NCBI GenBank assembly: GCA_026706985.1
Contig: JAPOXR010000014.1
Coordinates: 20,857 to 84,856, forward strand
Direction of reading: 5' to 3'
DNA length: 64,000 nt
From: Paracoccaceae bacterium
GTDB taxonomy: Bacteria > Pseudomonadota > Alphaproteobacteria > Rhodobacterales > Rhodobacteraceae
The notes under the pieces: model-generated
The model's input: only the letters and a program-made list of their open reading frames with translations
Told to the model about the DNA's origin: nothing
Databases searched by the model: none
Shown here: positions 53,192 through 61,381 of the stretch, in pieces
Position numbering within the stretch: the first letter of the stretch is position 1
Layout of the letters: every line of letters begins with the position of its first letter
Program-made: the position numbers and the translations under genes

Positions 53192-53600
53192 GATTTCCCA
53201 TTCCCGCGATGATTTGGTTGCCGGACACAGGCATCCATCCGCGACCCCGGAGTTAAACGGGAGGGCGGTTCCGCCGTGCTGAAGTTCAGATCCGCTTTCG
53301 TGATCCGGGACAGATCGGCAGTGCCTGCGAACGCCAGCAATGACGCTTCCGCCGCGCAATTCGGAAACGGAACAATTTTAAGTTGAAATAGATTCAGACA
53401 GCGGCAATGCGGAAATCGCGCCCTCCCCGAAATGCCGTTGTGCAAGAATTTCTATTGTGATAGAAAATTTGCATTGCATGGATTTCAACCGGTCTGCGGT
53501 GACGGGGGAGCGCGATGACCACAGCGATGCGATCGCTACTGATTGATCTCGGCGGATATCGCCTGCCGCGGGGCGGCTGAAACCGGCATTGGGCTAAGGC
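53192..53600. other. 409 bp upstream of the transketolase genes
   Basis: The left part is the untranslated end of the IS110 remnant. The right part (about 53440-53600) should hold the promoter of the transketolase-transporter operon and contains the palindrome at 53449. No gene is seen. Confidence 0.5.
53449..53466. promoter_or_regulatory. Palindrome TTTCTAT-N4-ATAGAAA, candidate operator
   Basis: Perfect 7-bp arms around TGTG, 134 bp before the transketolase start. Its size and symmetry fit a dimeric regulator site, plausibly for the SorC- or IclR-type regulator of this locus. No second copy was found upstream of the regulator genes. Confidence 0.45.
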
Positions 53601-54539
53601 ATGCAGCCGGCAACTCCATTGCAGCAGGCTGATTGCCGGCATGACAATTGGACCACTGCATGCCAGGCGTTCGCAACAGATATCCGCAGGCGGGTGCTGA
53701 GCCATACCGTTACGCATGGTGGCTATTTGAGCCAGGCATGCTCTTCGGCGGAGATATTTGCGTATCTTTACGGTGGGGGGATGAATTTGGGGCCCAGTGA
53801 GGGACCCTGCGTTCCACCGCCATATGCGGACGTTCGGTCAAAATGCAATGCCCGCCACCCCAGCGGAATGCTCTACAATGGCCGTCGTGCGCCGGACAAG
53901 GATCGTTTTTTTCTTTCGCCGACCCACTATGCGCTCACCTTGTATGCGGCGCTTATCGGATGCGGGCGGCTTGATCGGAACGGTTTGGATCAGTTCAACC
54001 AGGATGGGTCCACTGTTGAGATGATCGGTGGAGAACACTCTCCGGGATTTGAGACCAACGGCGGAAGTTTCGGGCAGACGATCAGCCAGGCGGCCGGTGT
54101 GGCCTGGGCGAGGCGTCGCAAGGGAGACAGCGGAAAGGTCTGGGTGTTTTTGTCAGACGGGGAATGCCAGGAAGGTCAGACTTGGGAAGCGATGATGAGT
54201 ATGGCTTTCCAGAAACTCGACAATGTCCATTTGGTTGTGGATAACAACGGCCAACAGGTGGACGGCCGCGTCGAAGACGTGATGAGTATGGGTCAACTTG
54301 ACCAGAAGTTCGAAGCTTTTGGTTCGACCGTTGTGCGTGTCGATGGCCACGATCTGGAAGCCATTGACCGGGCTTTTCAGACTCCGCATGAAGGCAAACC
54401 GTTGACTGTGATTGCCGACACCCAACCCACCCGGGGTTTGAAGCTACTTGAGGAACGTTACCCCAACCTGCACTACATTCGTTTCAAGAGCGAAACTGAG
54501 CGTTCGCGATACGCCGACGCCCTCGGGGAGTTGGAGTAG
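53601..54539 (+). CDS. Transketolase, N-terminal (thiamine-diphosphate-binding) subunit
   Basis: A 312-aa protein forming the first half of a split transketolase. The thiamine-diphosphate motif is VFLSDGECQEGQTWEAM ending in LVVDNNG. Other catalytic segments are changed from classical transketolase: where SKGHA is usual, this has SPTHY, followed by GGEHSPGFETNGGSFGQ. This places it in the group of split transketolases found beside sugar transporters, not in the pentose-phosphate enzymes. The C-terminal subunit starts 3 bp later. First gene of the plus-strand operon; two-carbon transfer from a ketose is expected, substrate unknown. Confidence 0.9.
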   Translation: MQPATPLQQADCRHDNWTTACQAFATDIRRRVLSHTVTHGGYLSQACSSAEIFAYLYGGGMNLGPSEGPCVPPPYADVRSKCNARHPSGMLYNGRRAPDKDRFFLSPTHYALTLYAALIGCGRLDRNGLDQFNQDGSTVEMIGGEHSPGFETNGGSFGQTISQAAGVAWARRRKGDSGKVWVFLSDGECQEGQTWEAMMSMAFQKLDNVHLVVDNNGQQVDGRVEDVMSMGQLDQKFEAFGSTVVRVDGHDLEAIDRAFQTPHEGKPLTVIADTQPTRGLKLLEERYPNLHYIRFKSETERSRYADALGELE

Positions 54540-54542
54540 ACC

Positions 54543-55550
54543 ATGGAACTTCATACGCGGGTTCATGCAAGGTCACTCGCTGCCTGGGGCAGGACCCACC
54601 CGGACTCCGTCGTTCTGTCCGGTGACCTGACAGCCTCTTGTGAGGCAGACGAATTCCGCGATACCTGTCCTGGTCAGTTCATCTCAATGGGTTTGGCGGA
54701 GCAGAACATGATGAGCTTCGCGGCCGGCTTGGCGCGTGAGGGGCTGCGTCCGCTTGTGCACACATTCGGGGTGTTCATGTATCGCCGGGCGTTGGATCAG
54801 GTCGAGATGTCGATTGCCTGTCCGAACCTGCCGGTGCGGTTATTCGGCTTTCTTCCCGGTGTGACGACGCCAGGCGGTGCCAGCCACCAGTCAACCAACG
54901 ACATCGCGGTTCTGCGCAGCCTGCCAAACATGACAATCCTTGAAACCGGCGACGCCACGGATGTCGAATCGATATTACCGGTCGCTGATTCCATCGATGG
55001 ACCCGTGTATTGCCGCATGTTGCGCGGAGCGCTTCCGCGCCTGTTCCCGCATGAGGACCCACTGCGGCTGGGCAAGGCACGCATCCTCAGCGATGGAAAT
55101 GACATCGCGCTTCTGACTTCGGGCATCTGTACAGAGGAAGCGATGCGCGCAGTCGATGTCCTTCGACGGAACGGTGTTGGCATCAGGCATCTTCACGTCA
55201 CGACGCTCAAACCGTTTGATGATGCTGATGTCATGGCAGCCTGCGCAGGCGCCGCGCTGGGTGTCATCACAATGGAAAACCACCTGCGCTCCGGCGGGCT
55301 GGGAAGCGCGGTGGCTGAACTGATTGCCGAGCAGCGCATTGATACGCGCCAAATCCGCATCGGGATTGACGATACATACATGTACGGAGCGAGCCCGGGC
55401 CATTTAATGAATCGCTTCAGCATAGACGTGCCCTCGCTGATTCGGGCGGTCGAGGAGTTGGCGGGGCAGCGTATTGAGGTTTCAGTGGATGACATCAATG
55501 CGGCGCGAACCGACACCTACTATAACGAAAAGCAACAGGAAGCCTTATGA
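54543..55550 (+). CDS. Transketolase, C-terminal subunit
   Basis: A 335-aa protein with the pyrimidine-binding and C-terminal domains. The catalytic glutamate that activates the cofactor is in MGLAEQNMMSFAAGL; FGVFMYRRALDQVEMS and GVTTPGGASHQSTND are conserved. With the preceding gene it makes one functional alpha2beta2-type enzyme. Ends at 55550, followed by a 391-bp gap before the transporter genes. Confidence 0.92.
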   Translation: MELHTRVHARSLAAWGRTHPDSVVLSGDLTASCEADEFRDTCPGQFISMGLAEQNMMSFAAGLAREGLRPLVHTFGVFMYRRALDQVEMSIACPNLPVRLFGFLPGVTTPGGASHQSTNDIAVLRSLPNMTILETGDATDVESILPVADSIDGPVYCRMLRGALPRLFPHEDPLRLGKARILSDGNDIALLTSGICTEEAMRAVDVLRRNGVGIRHLHVTTLKPFDDADVMAACAGAALGVITMENHLRSGGLGSAVAELIAEQRIDTRQIRIGIDDTYMYGASPGHLMNRFSIDVPSLIRAVEELAGQRIEVSVDDINAARTDTYYNEKQQEAL

Positions 55551-55941
55551 CAGCGGTCATGATGGAAATGGGTCCGGGTGAAGGCAGCAGGTGCCGTCTT
55601 TCGATCCGGACTAAGTGCGGTATCAGCGTGCGAGCAAAGTCATGCCAGGATCAAATGTGCTCACAATCGGAGTGGAACCGCATCGTGCATCGTCGCAGAC
55701 AACGGGGCACGGCGGTGAATGCAGTCGCAGCCGGCATCATTCAGTCGCTTGTGGTTAACCTGATTGTTTCCGTTCCGATTAATCGGAATGCTTATGAACG
55801 TCTGCCCGAATGGTATCGCGCTACATATCGGATCACTGTTCAACTGTTTCACCGTCTTGTCTCTCGTGGACGCCCATTGGCCCGGCCGCCTTTCCCGGGT
55901 CAACAACTTTCAGCAGCATGGTATTTCCCTGGAGTTCCGCA
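55551..55941. other. 391-bp gap inside the carbohydrate locus
   Basis: An open frame covers it (55547-55945), but its product is low-quality and unrecognised. More likely it is a regulatory or untranslated spacer. It contains the 16-bp palindrome at 55773 and may hold a second promoter for the transporter genes. A degraded gene (for example a missing kinase) cannot be excluded. Confidence 0.5.
55773..55788. promoter_or_regulatory. Perfect 16-bp palindrome TTCCGATTAATCGGAA, candidate operator
   Basis: Fully symmetric without spacer, between the transketolase genes and the ABC permease, 154 bp before the permease start. A good candidate binding site for the SorC-type or another repressor. It differs in sequence from the palindrome at 53449, so the two may bind different regulators. 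Confidence 0.5.
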
Positions 55942-56940
55942 ATGACCTCAAACGAAAACGCGCAACGCGATTCCCGCCCGACGGAAATATTTAATAGGTT
56001 CAGGTCAGCCACCCGCGGGATAAACACCGTCGTGTTTCCGACAATCCTGTGCGTTATCCTTCTGTCGTTGTTTTCGGACAAGTTTTTTACTGTCGAAAAC
56101 CAGTTGAACATCGTGCGCTCCGCATCGGTCGCGATGATTGTCGGCGTCGGGCAGGTTTTTGTGATCTCCGCGCGCCAGATTGATCTCAGTGTCGGTTCTG
56201 TCCTTGGCCTGACCGCCTGTTTAACAGGATTCCTGGTGTTTGACGGCGTGCCCATTATCCTCTGCTTTTTCTTCGCATTGGCCGTCGGGTTTGTCCTCGG
56301 TCTGATAAATGGCCTGATTGTCGGATATCTCAAGGTTCCGGCCCTGCTCGGCACTTTGGGTATGCTGGTGCTCGTGCGAGGCACTGTGCAGGAGTTGATG
56401 TACGGCACGTATCACGTGCGTTTTCCGGCGGAGTTCGTCGTTCTCGGCCAAGGCGACACGCTCGGCGTTCCCAATCTCGTCTGGGTTGCGGCATGTGTGG
56501 TGATTGTCGGGCATTTCGTGCTTACCCGACTGGAATACGGCCGGTTCATACTTGCGATCGGCGGCAACGCGGAAGCGGCCCGGATCGCCGGCATCAAAGT
56601 GCGCAAATACATCATTATCAGTTTCATCGTGCAGGCTGTTCTGGTTGCCCTCGCGGCATTTCTGCTGATGGGCCGGATGAACAGCGCGCACCCGACACTG
56701 GGCCAGGGATTGGAACTGCACATTATTGCAGGGGTCATTCTGGGTGGCACCAGTCTTTTCGGAGGCGTGGGCAAAGTATGGGGAATGGCGATCGCAATGT
56801 ATCTGATTGCCGTTCTGGAAAATGGTTTGTTGCTTGCCGGGGCCGGCTTCTTTTGGCAGCAGATCCTGCTCGGTTTTCTGCTCATCACATCGGTGGCAAT
56901 CCAGATCTACCGCTCGAAATCCGGGAAGATTGACATGTGA
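55942..56940 (+). CDS. Sugar ABC transporter permease (CUT2; RbsC/FrcC-like)
   Basis: A 332-aa inner-membrane protein with about ten helices. RbsC-family patterns are clear: ISARQIDLSVGSVLGLTA, LVGYLKVPALLGTLGM (as GLIVGYLKVPALLGTLGML), GGNAEAARIAGIKVRKY, and GVILGGTSLFGGVGKVWG. Start ATG 55942 (MTSNENAQRDS) with CTGGAG before; the longer frame to 55810 overlaps unrelated sequence. The binding-protein gene follows after 103 bp. Confidence 0.93.
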   Translation: MTSNENAQRDSRPTEIFNRFRSATRGINTVVFPTILCVILLSLFSDKFFTVENQLNIVRSASVAMIVGVGQVFVISARQIDLSVGSVLGLTACLTGFLVFDGVPIILCFFFALAVGFVLGLINGLIVGYLKVPALLGTLGMLVLVRGTVQELMYGTYHVRFPAEFVVLGQGDTLGVPNLVWVAACVVIVGHFVLTRLEYGRFILAIGGNAEAARIAGIKVRKYIIISFIVQAVLVALAAFLLMGRMNSAHPTLGQGLELHIIAGVILGGTSLFGGVGKVWGMAIAMYLIAVLENGLLLAGAGFFWQQILLGFLLITSVAIQIYRSKSGKIDM

Positions 56941-57043
56941 ACCGCCAGAATAACGTCAACCGCCGCCTGGTTCCGCCACTGGAATTCCGCGGGATCGGCG
57001 CGGACAACGAAATTCATTCATCAAGATCAAAGGAGGAAAAGGA

Positions 57044-58099
57044 ATGAATGCCACAAGAACACTAATTCTCGGCGCCGCCGCGACGGCGTTGCTGAGCGGG
57101 GCAGCCATTGCTGAAATCAAGGTTTCGTATATCACGCCAAGCACTGATATAACGACCGGGCCTGGCCAGACGCTGATCGGCGTGGAAGAAGGCTTGGCGG
57201 ACCTCGACGGTGACTTCAAGTTCTTCAGCGCATCTCCGCCGGCGCATAACGATCCGGCGGCGTATGACAGGATTCTGTCAGACCAGGTCGTTTTGGCACC
57301 CGAATATCTGATGGTGACACCGGCGACCAGCATGGATGACATTTACGACCGGTTGAATGAGGCCGCTGCGAAAGGCTCGAAGCTTATCGTATTTGCCCCT
57401 CCCATCGGACTTGAGGAACACCCGATTGATCCTCTCGCCTACATCATTGTACCGGAAGATGTGATGGGCCAGATGGCAGGACGCGACATCGCCAGCATGG
57501 CTTGTGCCGAGGGACGGGATCCAATCAATCTGGCGATGTTCCACGGAATTCCCACCAGTGAAATCGGGAAACTCCGCAGCGCGGGCTTTAGCGAAGCGGT
57601 TGCGGCGGGTCTTGCCGAGTGTGGAATCACCTTGAACGTGGTGCGTGAGGAGTTCACCAACTTCAGCCGGGAACTGGCTTTCAAGACGATCGAGCCGGTG
57701 ATGACGGCGCATCCGGAAATCAACGTGGTTTTCGGTGCCAACAGCAACACCGCTCTCGGGATCATGGAAGGCCTGCAGGCAACAGGCAAGACGCCGGGTG
57801 CCGACGGAATCTGGATCGCCGGCCAGGGCGGACAGCTTGACGAGCTCGCAGCCGTATGCCGCGGCGAAATCATGACTGTACCGTTCCGCGATCCACGAAA
57901 AATGTCAGATATCGCACTCGAAGTGGTACGGCTTGATCTGGCAGGCCGGACGGATGAGATTCAAGCAGTCTATCCGACACAACTGGTTCCAATCACCAAT
58001 TGCGACCAGATTTTCGAAACTGTGCCGCAGGCGATGTTGGAATCAAAGGGGTTCCGGCCATTGATTCCTGAAGAAATGTGGGACAGCTACATGAAGTAA
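57044..58099 (+). CDS. Sugar ABC transporter substrate-binding protein (CUT2)
   Basis: Periplasmic type 1 sugar-binding protein, 351 aa, with a signal peptide (LILGAAATALLSGAAIA) and a very strong ribosome-binding site (AAAGGAGGAAAAGG) directly before the ATG. Fold features: ILSDQVVLAPEYLMVTPATSM, MAGRDIASMACAEG, VVFGANSNTALGIMEGLQATG. The ligand is probably a monosaccharide or derivative; residues do not allow assignment. A stem-loop lies between this gene and the ATPase gene. Confidence 0.92.
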   Translation: MNATRTLILGAAATALLSGAAIAEIKVSYITPSTDITTGPGQTLIGVEEGLADLDGDFKFFSASPPAHNDPAAYDRILSDQVVLAPEYLMVTPATSMDDIYDRLNEAAAKGSKLIVFAPPIGLEEHPIDPLAYIIVPEDVMGQMAGRDIASMACAEGRDPINLAMFHGIPTSEIGKLRSAGFSEAVAAGLAECGITLNVVREEFTNFSRELAFKTIEPVMTAHPEINVVFGANSNTALGIMEGLQATGKTPGADGIWIAGQGGQLDELAAVCRGEIMTVPFRDPRKMSDIALEVVRLDLAGRTDEIQAVYPTQLVPITNCDQIFETVPQAMLESKGFRPLIPEEMWDSYMK

Positions 58100-58107
58100 G
58101 GATTGTC

Positions 58108-58146
58108 GAGGGGCGGGCTGACTGAGTGATTGTCGGCGCGCCCCTC
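58108..58146. promoter_or_regulatory. Intercistronic stem-loop after the CUT2 binding-protein gene
   Basis: GAGGGGCG at 58108-58115 pairs with CGCCCCTC at 58139-58146 (8 bp, 23-nt loop), 9 bp after the binding-protein stop and 21 bp before the ATPase start. Longer loop than the other three hairpins but the same place in the operon. Confidence 0.6.
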
Positions 58147-58166
58147 ACACGCTTAGGAACATTACG

Positions 58167-58931
58167 ATGCCACAACAGATGACAACTCCAACACTTGAAC
58201 TCAGGAACATAGCCAAGCATTTCGGGGCAATTAAGGCGGTGGATGGGGTCTCGTTCACAGTCGAGTCCGGGGAGTGTGTCGGACTGATCGGAGATAATGG
58301 AGCCGGAAAATCCACACTGGTGAAAGTTGTCTCTGGATTTCATCCGCAGACTTCAGGTCAATTGCTTGTTCAGGGCAAGGAGGTCACGTTCTCCTCACCT
58401 ACGGACGCTCGCAACAGCAAGATTGAGACCGTTTACCAAAACCTCGCGCTTGTTGAACAACTGGACGTGGCAGCGAATTTCTTTTTGGGCCGCGAACTCC
58501 ACACCAATTGGGGAAGGATTATCCGCTATCTTGACAAAGGTGCGATGAAGAAACGGGCCCGAGCGGAGCTGGACCGCATCGGCATCTCGATCCCTGATAT
58601 GAATGCGATTGTCAGTGAATTGTCGGGTGGACAACGCCAAAGCATAGCGATCTCGCGAAGTATTTTCTGGGGCAGCCAGTGTCTTGTTCTCGATGAACCG
58701 ACTGCCTCGCTTGGTGTCAATGAGACCGCAAGTGTGGCTGAGCTCATCGAACGCGTTGTCGCGTCAGGCGTTTCTGTCCTTATTGTCGCTCACGACATTG
58801 ATCTGATCATACAACTGTGCACCAAGATCGTGGTCCTGCGGCAGGGCATTGTCTGGTCGGAATTGAACGCCTCCGACGTAACCGCTGCCGACCTCGTTCA
58901 TCACATAACCGGTACGCAGCGTGCGGCGTGA
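58167..58931 (+). CDS. Sugar ABC transporter ATP-binding protein, single-domain (FrcA-like)
   Basis: A 254-aa ATPase with a single nucleotide-binding domain: Walker A GDNGAGKST, signature LSGGQRQSIAISRS, Walker B CLVLDEPTASLG, H-loop VAHDIDL. Most CUT2 systems use a double-length RbsA protein; single-domain forms such as rhizobial FrcA act as homodimers. Last gene of the transporter set; the regulator gene follows 276 bp later. Confidence 0.93.
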   Translation: MPQQMTTPTLELRNIAKHFGAIKAVDGVSFTVESGECVGLIGDNGAGKSTLVKVVSGFHPQTSGQLLVQGKEVTFSSPTDARNSKIETVYQNLALVEQLDVAANFFLGRELHTNWGRIIRYLDKGAMKKRARAELDRIGISIPDMNAIVSELSGGQRQSIAISRSIFWGSQCLVLDEPTASLGVNETASVAELIERVVASGVSVLIVAHDIDLIIQLCTKIVVLRQGIVWSELNASDVTAADLVHHITGTQRAA

Positions 58932-59207
58932 GTCTGGAACGAACATAACGGTCTTGCGATGGAAGGCTGAAAGCGGACGATCACGGGGTGGATGGTGAAC
59001 ACAAGACAATTCTTCGACCGGTTTTAGTGCGCCGCGCCGCGTCGCATGAACGGCTCACCCTCGGTATTTTGATCTCGTTCGACCAGAAACAGAACGGAGA
59101 GCAAGGCGGTTATGCATCTTGTCCAGGCAGCGTTCTCCGGAGATAACTCCGCCATGAATGATTGTGCCGACATATGACGGCCACCTGGCGGATATCGGGA
59201 AATCCAA

Positions 59208-60170
59208 GTGGAAGTCATGCCATCGGACCGCGATGAATTCCTGGCCCAGTTGGCCTATGCCTATTATCAAAAGGGCGAAGGCCTGCGGCAGATCGCAAAA
59301 TCCATAGGGCGCTCGGTCTCAATGGCATCGCGTCTGTTGCAGGACGCACGCGACAGAAATCTCGTCGAGATAAGAATCAACTATCCGATGTCCCGGCTGA
59401 AGGAGATCGAAGCGGAAATCGAGAATAAGTACGGTATCGAAAAGGTGCACGTTTTCACCGAGCCATCGGGTGTGGACCGGAGCGAGATGTTGTACCGATT
59501 TGGCAGTCTCGCGGCAGCTTCGATTGAACAGACACTTCGTTCAGCGGAGATTATCGGTGTCAGTTGGGGAAGGCAGGTCAGCCGGATCACCAATTGCATC
59601 ACGACCGGTAAATCCAAAGGGGCCGGCACCGTGGTGCAGGCCAGCGGCGCACTTGGGGCCCTCGGCAGTGATCATGACGGCGCCCGCATCACCCAGAGCT
59701 TGGCCGAACGTCTTAGTTATTCCGCACGGTTGATGCCTTCGCCCTTGATCGTCGACACAGCTGATGTGGCTGAGGCGCTGAGCAATTCACCTTCCATTGT
59801 TTCCGTGATGCGCCTCCTGCGCAGCGCTGACGTGATGTTTGCCAGTGTCGGCGCGCCTTTCACTGAGACCTCCGGACTGGCGCGATCAGGTTATCTGACT
59901 GAAAGGGATCTTGACGAACTCAGGTCGAAACAAGCGGTGGCCGATATCATCGGTTATCATCTGGATCAGGACGGTGAGATTTTGGATATCGAGGTCAACC
60001 GCCGCGTAATAGGGATTTCGCCCGCATCGCTGCATGCGATTCCCAACGTGATTCTCGCCGTCACCGGCGTAGACCGCGCTATGGCAATTCGAGCGGCACT
60101 TCGCGGCCGATACTGCAACACGCTATTGACCGATCGCGCAACCGCCGAGGCTCTGCTCTCGGCGGATTGA
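59208..60170 (+). CDS. SorC/DeoR-type sugar-responsive transcriptional regulator
   Basis: A 320-aa regulator with an N-terminal helix-turn-helix (EGLRQIAKSIGRSVSMASRLLQDARDRNLVEI, about 25-56) and a large C-terminal sugar-phosphate-isomerase-like effector domain (IIGVSWGRQVSRITN, VMFASVGAPF, NRRVIGIS). Such proteins sense a sugar or sugar phosphate and control the neighbouring transport and catabolic genes. GTG 59208 has CGGGAAA 5 bp before; ATG 59217 is an alternative. It converges with the lactonase gene. Confidence 0.9.
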   Translation: MEVMPSDRDEFLAQLAYAYYQKGEGLRQIAKSIGRSVSMASRLLQDARDRNLVEIRINYPMSRLKEIEAEIENKYGIEKVHVFTEPSGVDRSEMLYRFGSLAAASIEQTLRSAEIIGVSWGRQVSRITNCITTGKSKGAGTVVQASGALGALGSDHDGARITQSLAERLSYSARLMPSPLIVDTADVAEALSNSPSIVSVMRLLRSADVMFASVGAPFTETSGLARSGYLTERDLDELRSKQAVADIIGYHLDQDGEILDIEVNRRVIGISPASLHAIPNVILAVTGVDRAMAIRAALRGRYCNTLLTDRATAEALLSAD

Positions 60171-60485
60171 ACCGAACCCGGCAATTCATCGGGAATTGTT
60201 GTCGCCTTCGGCGTCGACGGCGAAGTGTTGAAAGGCCGGGCGTCGAGGCATGGTCATGACCGGCGCCGGTGTCCTGCGCGGATCGAATTCATCGGTAAGA
60301 CACGTAGGAACGCTGTTCGGCTTGCGCTCGCCGCCTGAAGCCGGCGTTACTTGTCTTCGCCCGCGACGGTTACCGGGGCACACCTGTGAGATGTCAGGTG
60401 CCTTGAGCGACAGGGGTTCATGCTCAATCCCGGCGGTGTTGCCGAAAACAGTTATCCCGGGCTTCACCCGGATGGGTATGGATTT
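60171..60485. other. 315-bp convergent intergenic region
   Basis: Lies between the ends of the SorC-type regulator gene and the SMP-30 gene. A small hairpin (CCGGG, loop TGAAG or CTTCA, CCCGG near 60463-60477) just after the SMP-30 stop may be its terminator. A 93-codon frame on the minus strand (60186-60467) has no recognisable content and a start inside the hairpin, so I do not call it. Confidence 0.45.
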
Positions 60486-61373
60486 CTACGCGATCCGGAC
60501 CGAGTTTTCGGCGAGACCGGCCACGTCCGTACGGATAGCCCAGAGAGAACCGGCAAGCCTGTCGCCGGGATTTCGCAGCGCCGACGCAGATGTGACATAC
60601 AGTGTTTTGCGATCGGGGCCGCCGAAGGTTGCGGTCGTGATGTTGCGAACCGGCATCTCGATGACATCGCGCAGGGTTCCGTCAGCGGAAATACGCAGAA
60701 TTGCTCCACCGAAGAAACGGCAGTTCCAGAGATCTCCGTTGCTGTCCATGGCAGAACCGTCCGGCAGTCCGCGTTCATCGGCACCGAAGAAGATCCGCCG
60801 GTTTTTGATTCCATCATCGGTTACGTCGAATGAGTAGATTTCGTTGGCAAGCGTATCGGCAGTGTAAAAGACGCCGCCGTCAGGACTCCAACAGAGTGTG
60901 TTTGAAATGCCCAAGCAATGCAAGTGTATGCTTTCGGATCCATCTGGCGCGATCCTGTAAAGGACACCATCTTTGCCCCCGGCCTCTCCCGCCTCGCCGT
61001 CAGGCAGGACATTATTCTTCATTGAGCCAATCCAGAAATTTCCCTCGGGGTCGGCACGTCCATCGTTCAAGCGCACTTCGGGCGCGCCCGGCAGGACAAA
61101 TCCGTGATCGTCGCGTCGGTCGGTCGCCGGCCACCACCAGATGAGCTTGGAACCGAGCGCAACCAGGAATCTTCCATCCTCGGTGGTCAGAGAAAGTGCC
61201 ACAACCGGTTCCTCGAAGTGCCAGCTCTCGACGGCGTTCGTTTCGGTGTTCAGGCGGTGGATGAGGAAACGGTTTATGTCTGTCCAGTAGACCGAGGCAT
61301 CCGATTCACACCAAACTGCGCCTTCGCCGCAAACATCCCCCGCTGGGGCAATACACTGGATGTCATAAGCCAT
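60486..61373 (-). CDS. SMP-30/gluconolactonase family protein
   Basis: A 295-aa six-bladed beta-propeller of the SMP-30 (regucalcin/gluconolactonase) family that hydrolyses sugar lactones using a divalent metal. The first metal-ligand glutamate is in VCGEGAVWCES; VRLNDGRADPEGNFWIGSM provides Asn and Asp ligands, and the later SNTLCWSPDG and GLPDGSAMDSNGDLW carry further conserved Asn/Asp positions. Starts MAYDIQCIAPAGD, 8 bp after the isomerase gene. A lactonase points to an aldose-dehydrogenase step, but no such dehydrogenase is in the locus. A mutarotase-like or other role is possible. Confidence 0.9.
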   Translation of the reverse strand: MAYDIQCIAPAGDVCGEGAVWCESDASVYWTDINRFLIHRLNTETNAVESWHFEEPVVALSLTTEDGRFLVALGSKLIWWWPATDRRDDHGFVLPGAPEVRLNDGRADPEGNFWIGSMKNNVLPDGEAGEAGGKDGVLYRIAPDGSESIHLHCLGISNTLCWSPDGGVFYTADTLANEIYSFDVTDDGIKNRRIFFGADERGLPDGSAMDSNGDLWNCRFFGGAILRISADGTLRDVIEMPVRNITTATFGGPDRKTLYVTSASALRNPGDRLAGSLWAIRTDVAGLAENSVRIA

Positions 61374-61381
61374 GTTTTCTT

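Noticed and set aside
55547..55945. A 132-codon gene between transketolase and permease
   Set aside because: Unusual composition, no domain, no good ribosome-binding site, and it overlaps the permease start. Treated as spacer or a possible decayed gene.
60186..60467. A 93-codon gene after the lactonase gene
   Set aside because: Its GTG start lies inside a small hairpin following the lactonase stop, and the product is not recognisable.
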